Source: Methylotenera mobilis JLW8
Lineage (GTDB): Bacteria > Pseudomonadota > Gammaproteobacteria > Burkholderiales > Methylophilaceae
Length of the DNA: 64,000 bases
NCBI RefSeq assembly: GCF_000023705.1
Contig: NC_012968.1
Span: 496,001-560,000 of the forward strand
Reading direction: 5' to 3'
Position 1 is the first letter of the stretch. Every line of letters begins with the position of its first letter. Positions 9,960 to 17,751 of the stretch are shown here, piece after piece. The translations under genes and the position numbers were made by a program. The notes beneath the pieces were generated by a model, which was given only the letters and a program-made list of their open reading frames with translations, had not been told where the DNA came from and did no database searches.

Positions 9960-11390
9960 ATGACACAAGCAACACCAGTACTGCAAGCTCCCAGGCAGAA
10001 AGTCAAAGAGACTGGCAATGATCAACCATCATTCAACCTAGATCATTTTGACTTCTCTCCTGGGATACTCGGGGTACAAGAACGTCCACCTTCACCATTG
10101 CCTCGTATGGTGTTGCGTGGCGTTCTACTCTTGCTATTGGTAATGCTGATATGGGCTATCTTCGGTCGATTAGATGTGGTGTCTGTGGCAGAAGGAAAAC
10201 TGGTCCCCGTCAGTTATATCAAAATCGTGCAACCATCGGAAGCGGGTATTGTGCGAGATATTGCCATCAAAGAAGGTCAGGCTGTAACTAAAGGCCAAGT
10301 GCTGATTCAGATGGATGCCAACCTATCGGAAGCGGATAGCAAAGCCTTGCAATCTTCACTGCAACATCGGTCGCTAGAGCTACGTCGCATCGAAGCTGAG
10401 TTGGCCAACAAGCCGCTCAAGAAAAAGTCTAATGACGATAGTGAGCTATTTAACCGTATCTATGCTTCCTATCAGTCTAACCGACGTGCTTATGAAGATG
10501 ACATCGCTGCAGAGAAAGCTAGCCTACAAAAAGCTTACAGTGACCTAAGTGCGACACAAGAGATTCAATATAAGCTAGAGCAAACGCTCCCTAGCTATCA
10601 GGCTCAAGAAGCTGCTTATGCGAAGCTGGTTAAAGATGGTTTTGCAGGCAAACTCATGGGGCAAGAAAAACAGCGTGAGCGTATCACCGCAGAACAAGAC
10701 CTACGTGCGCAAGAATACAATGCAAAAAGCTTGCAAGCTAGTATCGCTCAATCTCAAAAGCGCCTCAATCAGATTCAGTCTGATTATCATCAAAAACTAG
10801 AAACCGAGCGCGTTGCCACTTATGCAGAATACCTACGACTAGAACAAGAGTGGGCTAAACAATCTCATAAGAACAGCTTACTTGAGCTTAAAGCCCCGCA
10901 AGCAGGTATTGTAAAAGACTTGGCCACTCATACACCGGGCACGGTAGTATCACCTGGTACGGTACTGATGACCTTAGTACCTAACAATGAAGCACTACAA
11001 GCGGAAGTGTGGCTTAAAAACGAAGATGCTGGCTTTGTAAGACAGAATCAACAAGTCAAAGTAAAGCTCTCTGCCTATCCATTCCAGAAGTACGGCATGG
11101 TGGACGGTAAAGTATTACAAGTCAGTGCAGATGCAACTGATAAGTCTGCATCAAACAATAGCCAAAGCGGCACTGACAGCACACAAAGCTCTTCTGGAGC
11201 AACTACACAACTGGCTTATCGCACTATCATTCAACTTAACAAGCAAAGCTTGGAAATTGAACAAGATAAACTGCGACTTGCTCCAGGCATGCAAGTTGTC
11301 GCTGAAATCAAGCTAGTAGATCAAACGGTGATGGAATACTTGTTATCGCCTATTAGAAAAGCGTTTCATGAGGCAGGGCGTGAGCGGTAG
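9960..11390 (+). CDS. HlyD-family membrane fusion protein of type I secretion
   Basis: 476 residues. After a cytoplasmic N-terminus there is one membrane helix (about residues 51-68), then a lipoyl/barrel-sandwich half (AEGKLVPVSYIKIVQPSEAG), a long charged coiled-coil (about residues 120-290), the second lipoyl half (ELKAPQAGIVKDLATHTPG) and a beta-barrel domain. A Ser/Thr/Gln-rich linker near residues 388-412 interrupts the barrel domain and is unusual. Such adaptors join the ABC exporter to the outer-membrane TolC-type channel. It starts 20 bases after the RTX stop, which supports a common operon. The TolC component must be encoded elsewhere. Confidence 0.93.
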   Translation: MTQATPVLQAPRQKVKETGNDQPSFNLDHFDFSPGILGVQERPPSPLPRMVLRGVLLLLLVMLIWAIFGRLDVVSVAEGKLVPVSYIKIVQPSEAGIVRDIAIKEGQAVTKGQVLIQMDANLSEADSKALQSSLQHRSLELRRIEAELANKPLKKKSNDDSELFNRIYASYQSNRRAYEDDIAAEKASLQKAYSDLSATQEIQYKLEQTLPSYQAQEAAYAKLVKDGFAGKLMGQEKQRERITAEQDLRAQEYNAKSLQASIAQSQKRLNQIQSDYHQKLETERVATYAEYLRLEQEWAKQSHKNSLLELKAPQAGIVKDLATHTPGTVVSPGTVLMTLVPNNEALQAEVWLKNEDAGFVRQNQQVKVKLSAYPFQKYGMVDGKVLQVSADATDKSASNNSQSGTDSTQSSSGATTQLAYRTIIQLNKQSLEIEQDKLRLAPGMQVVAEIKLVDQTVMEYLLSPIRKAFHEAGRER

Positions 11391-11524
11391 GTGTTTGAGA
11401 CGCACTCCAATGAGTAACTGTTAAATGTGATAGAACTTAAAGTTATTTTAAATTAAGGCGTGATTCGCTCTCTGGAAGTGGTTGCTTTTGAACAAGTGAT
11501 TAGTGATATAGGCACCAGTAACCG

Positions 11525-11848
11525 CTAAAAGTAATCAGGGTCATCTTTGGATATAGGATATCGCACTCTCTTAGTCCGGCTTTCCATCATTTTGTTCTCA
11601 GGTGTATTGCATAGCCTATCCAATATTCCCAGCATATTCATGGCATGTAAGTAGTTGCCGGCTTGGACTGAATGTTCACCACGTTCAATTCTTTGTAAGG
11701 TATTTAGACTTACATCCATACGATGCGCAAAGTCACGCATGGTGATTTGGCGCAATTTACGTTGCGCTGAGATTGTCTTGCCCCACAGCTTGATCATATC
11801 AAGCGCAAATATGCTAATTGGGGCGTTTTCTGGTATTTTCTTTGGCAT
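11525..11848 (-). CDS. XRE-family helix-turn-helix regulator
   Basis: 107 residues with one helix-turn-helix of the Cro/CI type (about residues 35-90), containing TMRDFAHRMDVSLNTLQRIE and an ERGEHS turn typical of XRE proteins. The tail is short and basic with no extra domain. It lies downstream of tniQ in the same direction but is separated from it by 139 bases holding a perfect inverted repeat, so it probably has its own autoregulated promoter. No toxin-like partner is adjacent: the neighbours are the secretion operon on the left and the transposition genes on the right. A role in controlling the transposition genes is inferred; XRE-type regulators are known in some Tn7-like elements. Confidence 0.85.
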   Translation of the reverse strand: MPKKIPENAPISIFALDMIKLWGKTISAQRKLRQITMRDFAHRMDVSLNTLQRIERGEHSVQAGNYLHAMNMLGILDRLCNTPENKMMESRTKRVRYPISKDDPDYF

Positions 11849-11853
11849 GAAAT

Positions 11854-11902
11854 GTACCTATAAAAAGTGTTTTAAGTAGCTTAATATACTTTTTATAGGT
11901 AC
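11854..11902. promoter_or_regulatory. Perfect 15-bp inverted repeat upstream of the XRE gene (probable operator)
   Basis: GTACCTATAAAAAGT at 11854-11868 is exactly complementary to ACTTTTTATAGGTAC at 11888-11902, with a 19-base AT-rich gap. It starts 6 bases before the XRE start codon on the minus strand, so it covers the likely promoter and leader. Two-site operators in this position are normal for autoregulated XRE proteins. No T-run follows, so it is not a terminator. Confidence 0.7.
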
Positions 11903-11987
11903 GCAATCTATCTAAATAGTTTTGATTAAAACAAAAGTAAGAGTCATTAAATTACCCTTGAGTCAGTTAATGCAGTGTCAATTCACA

Positions 11988-13343
11988 TCAGTAATTGAGG
12001 TTTCTCAAGGTCTGTCTATGGGTTGCTCTTATATGCGGTTTTAGCAGGCTCATTTTGAGCGGGGCAATTGCTTTTGCTACTAGTCTGTTACTTGGATATA
12101 TTCCTTGGCCATGTAGCTGCCATGTGATGTTGCGTACGCACAGTATTTGCTCTTTGTGCCGTTGTATCGTCATGCGATGGATGCTTTGCTTATGCTTTAA
12201 TGAAATGAGTTTGCATTCTGTAGGAAACCAATAGGATAAGTAGGTCTTAGTTAATGACAGTATTGCTGTAATTTCGGTTAATGAACGGCAATCATTGGCA
12301 TCATTACAAATACCTTTTAGTTTTAAATAAATATCTGCTTTTGGTGGCTCTTGTAATCCAATTTTAGGCAAAATTTGATGTAACTTTTTGATGCCAGGCT
12401 TATAGGCGAGCTCCAGATTTTGTGGCGCAGAGTTATCAAATAAAAGCTGTGAAGGTAGCATGCCTAGTTGATGGCATAGATACAGAAACTGCGGGAATAA
12501 TGGTTTTCTCTGTTTAGTAATCCATGTGGCCATGGTGGATCTAGTAAACCCAAGCATTTCGGATAAGCGCGTCTTATGGCCATCTGCATATGTATTAACC
12601 AGTGACATCAATTTTCCTCTAAACATCTCTCCAGTTAATTCATTTCGTGCTTGTAGGCCATGAGAGACCATGTCCTCTATAGCGAGGGATGTCCATCTAC
12701 GTTGTTCGTCATTAATGATAGCTTCCTCTACGGCTTGGGTCCCAAGCCATCCATAACAATAGTTACAACGATCAATGACGGCATGGTCTGGGAAAAATGG
12801 CTGATGCTTGCCGCACCAAGGACATTCGTCCACGAGGTACGTTTGATGTTCAAGACATACCTGATAGAGCTTATAGCCCCATACTAAACGAAAGTATGGG
12901 GCTTTGCCGCTAACCCGGTCTGCTGCTAAACATCTACTGCACCATTTAGGGTGTTGCGTCATTAAACCGCTACTGATTGATGGGACTATTGCATGCCAAG
13001 GCAGCGTGGTCGTCAGTGATATATCTGATCTACAGGTAAGCTGCTCTGTGACCTTCACAAAAGACTGTGCAAATTTGCCGGTGCTTTGGAGCGTCTTTGC
13101 ATAGTCAGTATGAAATTCAGCATGACGAACAGCGTTCACTCCACGCATTTGTGGCAGTAGCTCGGCACTTATCATCAGTTTGGGGCTGATGCAGTGCTCA
13201 CCAGCCAGCCTAATCAGATAAGAGATAAGTCCTTCAGATACCGAGCTGCCAATACCGATTGGAGCCAATCCAAATAGTCTGCTTCTAGGTGGAATAATGA
13301 CGCGGTCATCAATATCATCAATGGTGACATCAGAATAAACCAT
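11988..13343 (-). CDS. tniQ: TniQ/TnsD-family target-selection protein
   Basis: 451 residues. The N-terminal half has the TniQ zinc-binding pattern: C135-x2-C138, C163-x2-H166, C174-x2-C177 and C193-x2-C196. The first part (residues 20-50) has the usual LISYLIRLAGEH signature. The C-terminal half carries helix-turn-helix-like segments (near residues 262-300 and 355-385) that could read DNA. TniQ/TnsD proteins choose the insertion site and recruit TnsC. The size lies between short TniQ and long TnsD proteins, so recognition of a fixed DNA site is plausible. The start overlaps the tnsC end by 14 bases, so the two are translationally coupled. Confidence 0.88.
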   Translation of the reverse strand: MVYSDVTIDDIDDRVIIPPRSRLFGLAPIGIGSSVSEGLISYLIRLAGEHCISPKLMISAELLPQMRGVNAVRHAEFHTDYAKTLQSTGKFAQSFVKVTEQLTCRSDISLTTTLPWHAIVPSISSGLMTQHPKWCSRCLAADRVSGKAPYFRLVWGYKLYQVCLEHQTYLVDECPWCGKHQPFFPDHAVIDRCNYCYGWLGTQAVEEAIINDEQRRWTSLAIEDMVSHGLQARNELTGEMFRGKLMSLVNTYADGHKTRLSEMLGFTRSTMATWITKQRKPLFPQFLYLCHQLGMLPSQLLFDNSAPQNLELAYKPGIKKLHQILPKIGLQEPPKADIYLKLKGICNDANDCRSLTEITAILSLTKTYLSYWFPTECKLISLKHKQSIHRMTIQRHKEQILCVRNITWQLHGQGIYPSNRLVAKAIAPLKMSLLKPHIRATHRQTLRNLNY

Positions 13344-14532
13344 AATTCATCTCCGTTGGATCACGCTTAGGTTTACGTTTTCCGACTTGGCCCTTAACCG
13401 ACTTTTTGGCTGGTGGTAGTTTGGGTAGCGCCTCTTGGACGAGATCAGATCCAGGGGGTATATTTACATCGCTGTCTTGAGTTGTGATTTTGCCAAGATT
13501 GTCATGATGTGATTTCAGCATTAAACGTAACTCTCTGAAATCAATATCCTTGAGTTTTGACTCACCAATGAAGGCTTCATTTAACACTGTCTGTATACTT
13601 TTGTTGGAGTGCGCATATTGCAATATGAAATCCAAATCAATGGTGTCAAGATCACTATTCAAACCCTCTCTGACCGCGTTATTTAGCCACTTCTTGAGTA
13701 TGCCGATACAACCAGCTGACTTCAGGTAAAAAACGTTCAGATGTTTGAGAAGGTCAGGTTCTATCTTAAACGGCATATGGCGCTGAAAGGTAAGCAAAGC
13801 GCTTCCAAATGCTTTCTTGTCAGCAGGGATGTAGTCATCATAACGTGCCATGTGTACAACGAGTCCACGGCGCACAAGTTGCGCGCTTTGCTCGAGGATT
13901 TGTAATAGGTCATAGGTGCCAATCAGAATGATCGTCACATTGCACTTCTGTGAGAGTGATTTAATGATTTCAAACTGCCTACGCAAGTGCTTAGGATCAA
14001 CCATCAGCAAATGATTGGCTTCATCAATAATGAGTGTTCTGGTACCTCGCATTCTCATGGTCTTCTCAACTGCACGTCGTAGTGCTGCTAAACTATTCTT
14101 GCCGTAAACAAGTGAGATAGGCTGCTCCAGATAGATTTCATCTTCAAACAGCTGCTTCTGAGAGATGCATGGTTCACTGAATGCCTGCAGTATGCGTGTA
14201 TAAAAATCACTCCAATCAAATTTCATCTCTTTTTCAGGGGGAATGGCATCTACTCTGATGACTGGTAAGTGAGATTTGTCTGACTGCATTCTTTCCATGT
14301 TACGTTCCAGCAATTGATCTTGAATTTTCATGGCAAGGGTCGTTTTGCCGACGCCTGTAGGCCCGGTCACGATCATGATGTCCGGATACGCACTGGGGTC
14401 AATTAAAGATAAAGCATTTTGCTTAGCCTCTTCCAATCTAGGATGGCCAATTGTTTTTCTGTAAAAATACTCCTTTCTGACATTGATAGGGTTTTGTAGT
14501 AATGATTGTGGGAATCTATCGTTAGCAGTCAT
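13330..14532 (-). CDS. tnsC: TnsC/TniB-type AAA+ ATPase of the transposition module
   Basis: 400 residues with Walker A GPTGVGKTT (residues 57-65) and Walker B TLIIDEANHLL (from about residue 166), followed by an AAA+ sensor region (VTIILIGTYDLL). Proteins of this family form ATP-dependent filaments on DNA and link the target selector TniQ/TnsD to the transposase. The C-terminal tail is Lys/Pro-rich, which may contact DNA or TnsAB. It begins 2 bases after the tnsAB stop and overlaps tniQ by 14 bases, so the three genes form a tight operon. Confidence 0.9.
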   Translation of the reverse strand: MTANDRFPQSLLQNPINVRKEYFYRKTIGHPRLEEAKQNALSLIDPSAYPDIMIVTGPTGVGKTTLAMKIQDQLLERNMERMQSDKSHLPVIRVDAIPPEKEMKFDWSDFYTRILQAFSEPCISQKQLFEDEIYLEQPISLVYGKNSLAALRRAVEKTMRMRGTRTLIIDEANHLLMVDPKHLRRQFEIIKSLSQKCNVTIILIGTYDLLQILEQSAQLVRRGLVVHMARYDDYIPADKKAFGSALLTFQRHMPFKIEPDLLKHLNVFYLKSAGCIGILKKWLNNAVREGLNSDLDTIDLDFILQYAHSNKSIQTVLNEAFIGESKLKDIDFRELRLMLKSHHDNLGKITTQDSDVNIPPGSDLVQEALPKLPPAKKSVKGQVGKRKPKRDPTEMNYGLF

Positions 14533-14534
14533 GA

Positions 14535-17177
14535 TTAAAAGTCCTCGTAAACTTGTAGGTCTTGATCATTGGTCGTGTCCATGTCATAGATATCTGACTC
14601 CTGCTCCACATCCTGCATGGGTTTAGATTCAAGATTGGCTCTGGCCAATAGCTCCTGATCACGCCATATCTGACGTTGCAACTCTTCAGATAGCGAAGCT
14701 TCGCGTAAGAATGCAGCTATCGTATGAGCAGTCAACTTTTGCTTCTTGCTCATCAGCATGTTTTTAGCTTTGAGGTTTTGGGTGATGAGTTCAATTTGCT
14801 TGACGCTTCTGTTCTTAAAAATAGCTACAAACTCAGAGATGCACTCGATCCATTGCCCATTGATGTAAGCGTAAGCATAGGCTGCATTGTCAGGGTTGTA
14901 GCGCACGGGCACTTTCTTGCCGGCCAAAGCTGGGTCGGTGAACTCCTTGCACCAGTAGCTTTGATAGTTGAGATGAATACCTTGCACACGGTGGATTTTG
15001 GCAACACCATTTTTAGTTGTCGGCATGCATAGCAACTCAAACCCGTGGTTGTAAGTGATATGCTTGTGTGAACGAATGCCAAAGTCACGCATGCTGATCG
15101 CAAACACTTGGTTAGGGCTGCTTCCAAGGCCTTTGTGAGGATTGTTCTCATAGACCTGTGTTAGCCAACTGGCAAAGCACTGGGTAAATGACTGTAGCGT
15201 CCATGCAGTAAGCTTTTTGGGATCGTGGCTAGGCACACATGTACGTGGCGTCTTAGTCGCTTGGGTATTGCCACTCAAGTTATGAATAAGCTGGGTATTG
15301 CTGGTACCAAAGAATCTTTCAAGTACCGAGCCGAAACGTGCTTTAGATTTAGCCCGTGATTTTTTGGTGACTTTCAAGAATGAAAGTAAAGTCTCCATAT
15401 AAACACTGTCGAATTCACTCCCACCATCAACTACTATCGTTCTAGGGATGCGACCATGTTGTTGCACGCAGCGCTTAATAAGCATCATACAGCTGTGATA
15501 GCTGGGTGAATTAAAGCTAATCCAGAATGCGAGTACTTTTCTGGAGTACGCATCTATCATGATGCTAAGCCATGGTCGCTCATACATAATGCCAAACAGA
15601 CGATCACTTAACTGTATATCCAGCTCTGTATGATCAATATGTGCTATGTCGAATGGTCGCTCACCATGGCGCGGAGTATCCATATCAAGTCGCCAGTAGA
15701 ACGTCTCATGTTCATAGGCCGCGCGTTTCCCTTCCCGGGCAAGCACAACATCATATGCCTTGCGTTTATTGATGGCGGCTCGAAAGGTCTTTTCACTGGG
15801 TTCAACCAGTCCCTGTTCCGCGCATAAATTGGTCAGTTCACCATATGCCGCCATGAATTTAGGTTTATGTGGTTTTAGGTAATGATCATCAATGACTGTC
15901 TCCATCAGGCTTACTACCATTGGGTCAATCTTCCGGTCACGGTTGCCACGCTTTGCTGTCTGTGGGAATAAGCCAATCAGGCCATTCCCATATAACATTT
16001 CAGCTTCCTGAAACTTCTTGCGGTAGTATTTAACGGTGCTGATCGAGACTGTTGTGCGTGCAGTTGGATTTTGTAGTATTTCATATCTTGCAATGGCTGC
16101 CTGCATGGCCTTTGGCCCAGCAGCAGATATTTTTAGGTAGACGTCGTTTTGTAAGTCGTCACTTAGATTAGTCGGTAACCCGGTAATCTTGTTTTCCTGG
16201 ATGTAGGTTTGAAGATCTTCTAATTCAATCTGCGTGGTATGGCCTTCTGCATTGCTCAGATAGGCAGAAGTTTTACCTACATTGTCTATCTTCCATGGCA
16301 TGCCATCCCATGTGAGATTCTCACCAGCCTTTATTTGTAGCGGTTGGCGCAAATTAAACTCTGTTACCGCATCTTTACACGCCTGTAATTTGTAAAAGTC
16401 TGCTGCCACTTCGTCACGGTAGACAACCGCATATTCAAGCTCAGAGATAGGGTTAGATCGAATCGGAAAATACAAATGACCATCAACAATCATTTTGTAG
16501 ATAGCATCTGCCGGTAACTTATCATCTGCACGTACCAGATCAATAAGGTTCATCCAAGGTTTGTCTTTGAATAATCCTTGCACAATCTGTAGCTCAGATT
16601 CAGTAGGAGCCGGACAATCAGCATCCATGTAGTCAGATAGAAACACTAGATTACGAAGCAACACCCAGTCGTTAACGATTGATGAGCGTAAGCTGTATCG
16701 CAAACCAAATTGAGCTGCATAGGCTTCACCTGGTGGGCAGCGCCAGTTACCTAGTTCATCCTTCACGTATCGTTCTGGCTGAGTGACGGATAACTCAGTG
16801 AGCTTTTCTTCTGTTTTGCATTCAATCCATCCTGTGTAGTCATTAGCCAAAATGAAAAAGTCTGGTGTATGCAAGATGGTTACTTTTTTACCTTCACTCT
16901 TTTGATAACTAAGTTTGATCTTGGGTGGTTGGTCGTAAAACTCATGCGTGTTGCAGTCATGATCCCACTCATACACGGCTGCTAATTCATTATTGTGACT
17001 TTCAGCCTGAATGGTGCATTTCATTTTCTTACTAGGGTAACGACAAGCCACGTTATACATGCCGCTGGCAGTAAGTCGTGATGGATCTGAGGTTCTTATG
17101 TGGTTGATGATGCGCTGTGCCTCATAACTAATATTTTGACGTTGGTAATACTCTTCTAATGCTGTTTGATTAAACAT
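14535..17177 (-). CDS. tnsAB: Fused TnsA-TnsB transposase (nuclease plus DDE integrase)
   Basis: 880 residues. Residues about 40-130 match the TnsA endonuclease pattern: an acidic residue E70, then HTPDF with D106, then E119-x-K121, giving D-x12-E-x-K. Residues about 370-700 hold a TnsB/TniA transposase core with HIDHTELD (D515), VVDGGSEF (D584) and SVLERFFG (E620), a D-x35-E spacing. A helix-turn-helix and Mu-type C-terminal barrel flank it. In Tn7, TnsA cuts the 5' ends and TnsB cuts and joins the 3' ends. A fused protein should do cut-and-paste transposition. TnsAB fusions are known in some Tn7-like and type I-B CRISPR-associated elements. AGGAG lies 6 bases before the start. No frameshift is seen, so the gene looks functional. 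Confidence 0.9.
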   Translation of the reverse strand: MFNQTALEEYYQRQNISYEAQRIINHIRTSDPSRLTASGMYNVACRYPSKKMKCTIQAESHNNELAAVYEWDHDCNTHEFYDQPPKIKLSYQKSEGKKVTILHTPDFFILANDYTGWIECKTEEKLTELSVTQPERYVKDELGNWRCPPGEAYAAQFGLRYSLRSSIVNDWVLLRNLVFLSDYMDADCPAPTESELQIVQGLFKDKPWMNLIDLVRADDKLPADAIYKMIVDGHLYFPIRSNPISELEYAVVYRDEVAADFYKLQACKDAVTEFNLRQPLQIKAGENLTWDGMPWKIDNVGKTSAYLSNAEGHTTQIELEDLQTYIQENKITGLPTNLSDDLQNDVYLKISAAGPKAMQAAIARYEILQNPTARTTVSISTVKYYRKKFQEAEMLYGNGLIGLFPQTAKRGNRDRKIDPMVVSLMETVIDDHYLKPHKPKFMAAYGELTNLCAEQGLVEPSEKTFRAAINKRKAYDVVLAREGKRAAYEHETFYWRLDMDTPRHGERPFDIAHIDHTELDIQLSDRLFGIMYERPWLSIMIDAYSRKVLAFWISFNSPSYHSCMMLIKRCVQQHGRIPRTIVVDGGSEFDSVYMETLLSFLKVTKKSRAKSKARFGSVLERFFGTSNTQLIHNLSGNTQATKTPRTCVPSHDPKKLTAWTLQSFTQCFASWLTQVYENNPHKGLGSSPNQVFAISMRDFGIRSHKHITYNHGFELLCMPTTKNGVAKIHRVQGIHLNYQSYWCKEFTDPALAGKKVPVRYNPDNAAYAYAYINGQWIECISEFVAIFKNRSVKQIELITQNLKAKNMLMSKKQKLTAHTIAAFLREASLSEELQRQIWRDQELLARANLESKPMQDVEQESDIYDMDTTNDQDLQVYEDF

Positions 17178-17210
17178 TTCATGCTCCTAATAACTAACTT
17201 GATTTAAGGA

Positions 17211-17340
17211 GTCGTAGAAATTTGGGCGTAGGGAGTCCTTTCCTGCTCATCAGCATTTTTGACTGATGAGAAAGTTAAGGCGCAAAGGGACCAAGACTAT
17301 CGTCTGAAATTTGACAAAACACACAATCGTCGTAGAATGT
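17211..17340. repeat. Candidate TnsB-binding repeats (transposon right-end region)
   Basis: Three related motifs occur in the same orientation: GTCGTAGAAATTTG (17211-17224), TCGTCTGAAATTTGACA (17300-17316) and GTCGTAGAATGT (17329-17340). The first and third share nine bases (GTCGTAGAA); the first and second share GAAATTTG. Read inward, the middle one begins TGTCAAATTTCAGACGA, which resembles the start of Tn5053/Tn402-type ends (TGTCATTTTCAGAAGACG, from memory). Repeats close to tnsA are what a Tn7-like right end should contain. There is no matching left end to confirm this. Confidence 0.45.
17246..17270. repeat. 8-bp perfect hairpin upstream of tnsAB
   Basis: CTCATCAG and CTGATGAG are exact complements around a 9-base T-rich loop. 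It lies about 70 bases before the tnsAB start. It could be a structured leader or a binding site; no T-run follows directly. Confidence 0.5.
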
Positions 17341-17379
17341 ACTTAACTAGTTCCCGCTAGCAGTAAGTGTCATTCAGAG

Positions 17380-17408
17380 GACTCAAGTGTATTCCGCTTG
17401 GGTCTTTT
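17380..17408 (+). terminator. Terminator-like hairpin followed by TTTT
   Basis: GACTCAAG pairs with CTTGGGTC (one G-T wobble) around a 9-base loop and is followed by four T on the plus strand. No plus-strand gene ends here, so it either ends an unseen short RNA or is accidental. An 8-bp palindromic hairpin (CAGCCTGA, loop TCAC, TCAGGCTG) follows at 17418-17437. Confidence 0.4.
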
Positions 17409-17417
17409 GCATTTCTA

Positions 17418-17437
17418 CAGCCTGATCACTCAGGCTG
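17418..17437. repeat. 8-bp perfect hairpin with 4-base loop
   Basis: CAGCCTGA and TCAGGCTG are exact complements with the loop TCAC. It lies just right of a terminator-like hairpin and of an inverted copy of the GTAGAAAT motif (ATTTCTAC at 17411). Confidence 0.45.
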
Positions 17438-17670
17438 CTTCACTCAATAAGCTTCTTTTCTTCGGTATTCCCTTTCTAAAATGGCAGCAATACAACACTG
17501 CCGACTGTTCAAATGACCCAAAGTAATATTTCGCTCTGAGCCATCTGAAAATCAAATTAGCATGAATTTTTAATCACGCAAGTTTTGCTATAGCAATAAC
17601 TATTAAACCTAATTTGATAATTATGCAATAGTTAGATTTAATTCAACCAATTGAATATAAAGGATATTTT

Positions 17671-17685
17671 GTAACCACTGGTTAC
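17671..17685. promoter_or_regulatory. 15-base palindrome (possible operator) before a mini-ORF
   Basis: GTAACCA-C-TGGTTAC is a perfect 7-bp inverted repeat around one base. It directly precedes GGGAGGAACTGATG, a strong ribosome site and start codon. It could be an operator for expression of the downstream modification cluster (inference). Confidence 0.4.
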
Positions 17686-17697
17686 TGGGAGGAACTG

Positions 17698-17751
17698 ATG
17701 GTTGCAAATATGTTTGGTGAAAACGAGAAAAGAAACAAATTAAGTGGCTAA
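17698..17751 (+). CDS. 17-codon mini-ORF with strong ribosome-binding site (leader peptide or gene remnant)
   Basis: It reads MVANMFGENEKRNKLSG then stop. GGGAGGA lies 4 bases before the ATG, by far the best ribosome site in this intergenic region. The stop codon overlaps the second copy of the AAATTTGACA motif. It lies 190 bases before the methyltransferase start. It may be a leader peptide, or the first codons of a regulator gene cut off by insertion or deletion. Whether it is translated cannot be told from sequence. Confidence 0.3.
   Translation: MVANMFGENEKRNKLSG

Larger units (their letters stand above)
11525..17177 (-). mobile_element. Core of a Tn7-like transposon (tnsAB-tnsC-tniQ plus XRE gene); ends not resolved
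   Basis: Three coupled genes encode fused nuclease/transposase, AAA+ regulator and TniQ selector, the full set needed for Tn7-like cut-and-paste movement. The limits given are those of the genes, not of the element. By analogy with Tn7 the right end should lie just upstream of tnsAB, that is right of 17177, and candidate sites are present there. A matching left end and a target duplication could not be found by eye. The neighbours on both sides (secretion operon, DNA-modification cluster) could each be cargo or host DNA. Confidence 0.75.

Noticed and set aside
11419-11445. TGTTAAATGTGATAG as left end of the Tn7-like element
   Set aside because: It shares only TGT-x-AAAT with the right-side candidates, and the flanking bases (GTAAC) do not match those next to either right-side candidate.
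11976-11991. TGTCAATTCACATCAG next to the tniQ stop as left end
   Set aside because: Similarity to the right-side TGTCAAATTT is limited to the first few bases, no target duplication was found, and it would leave the XRE gene outside.
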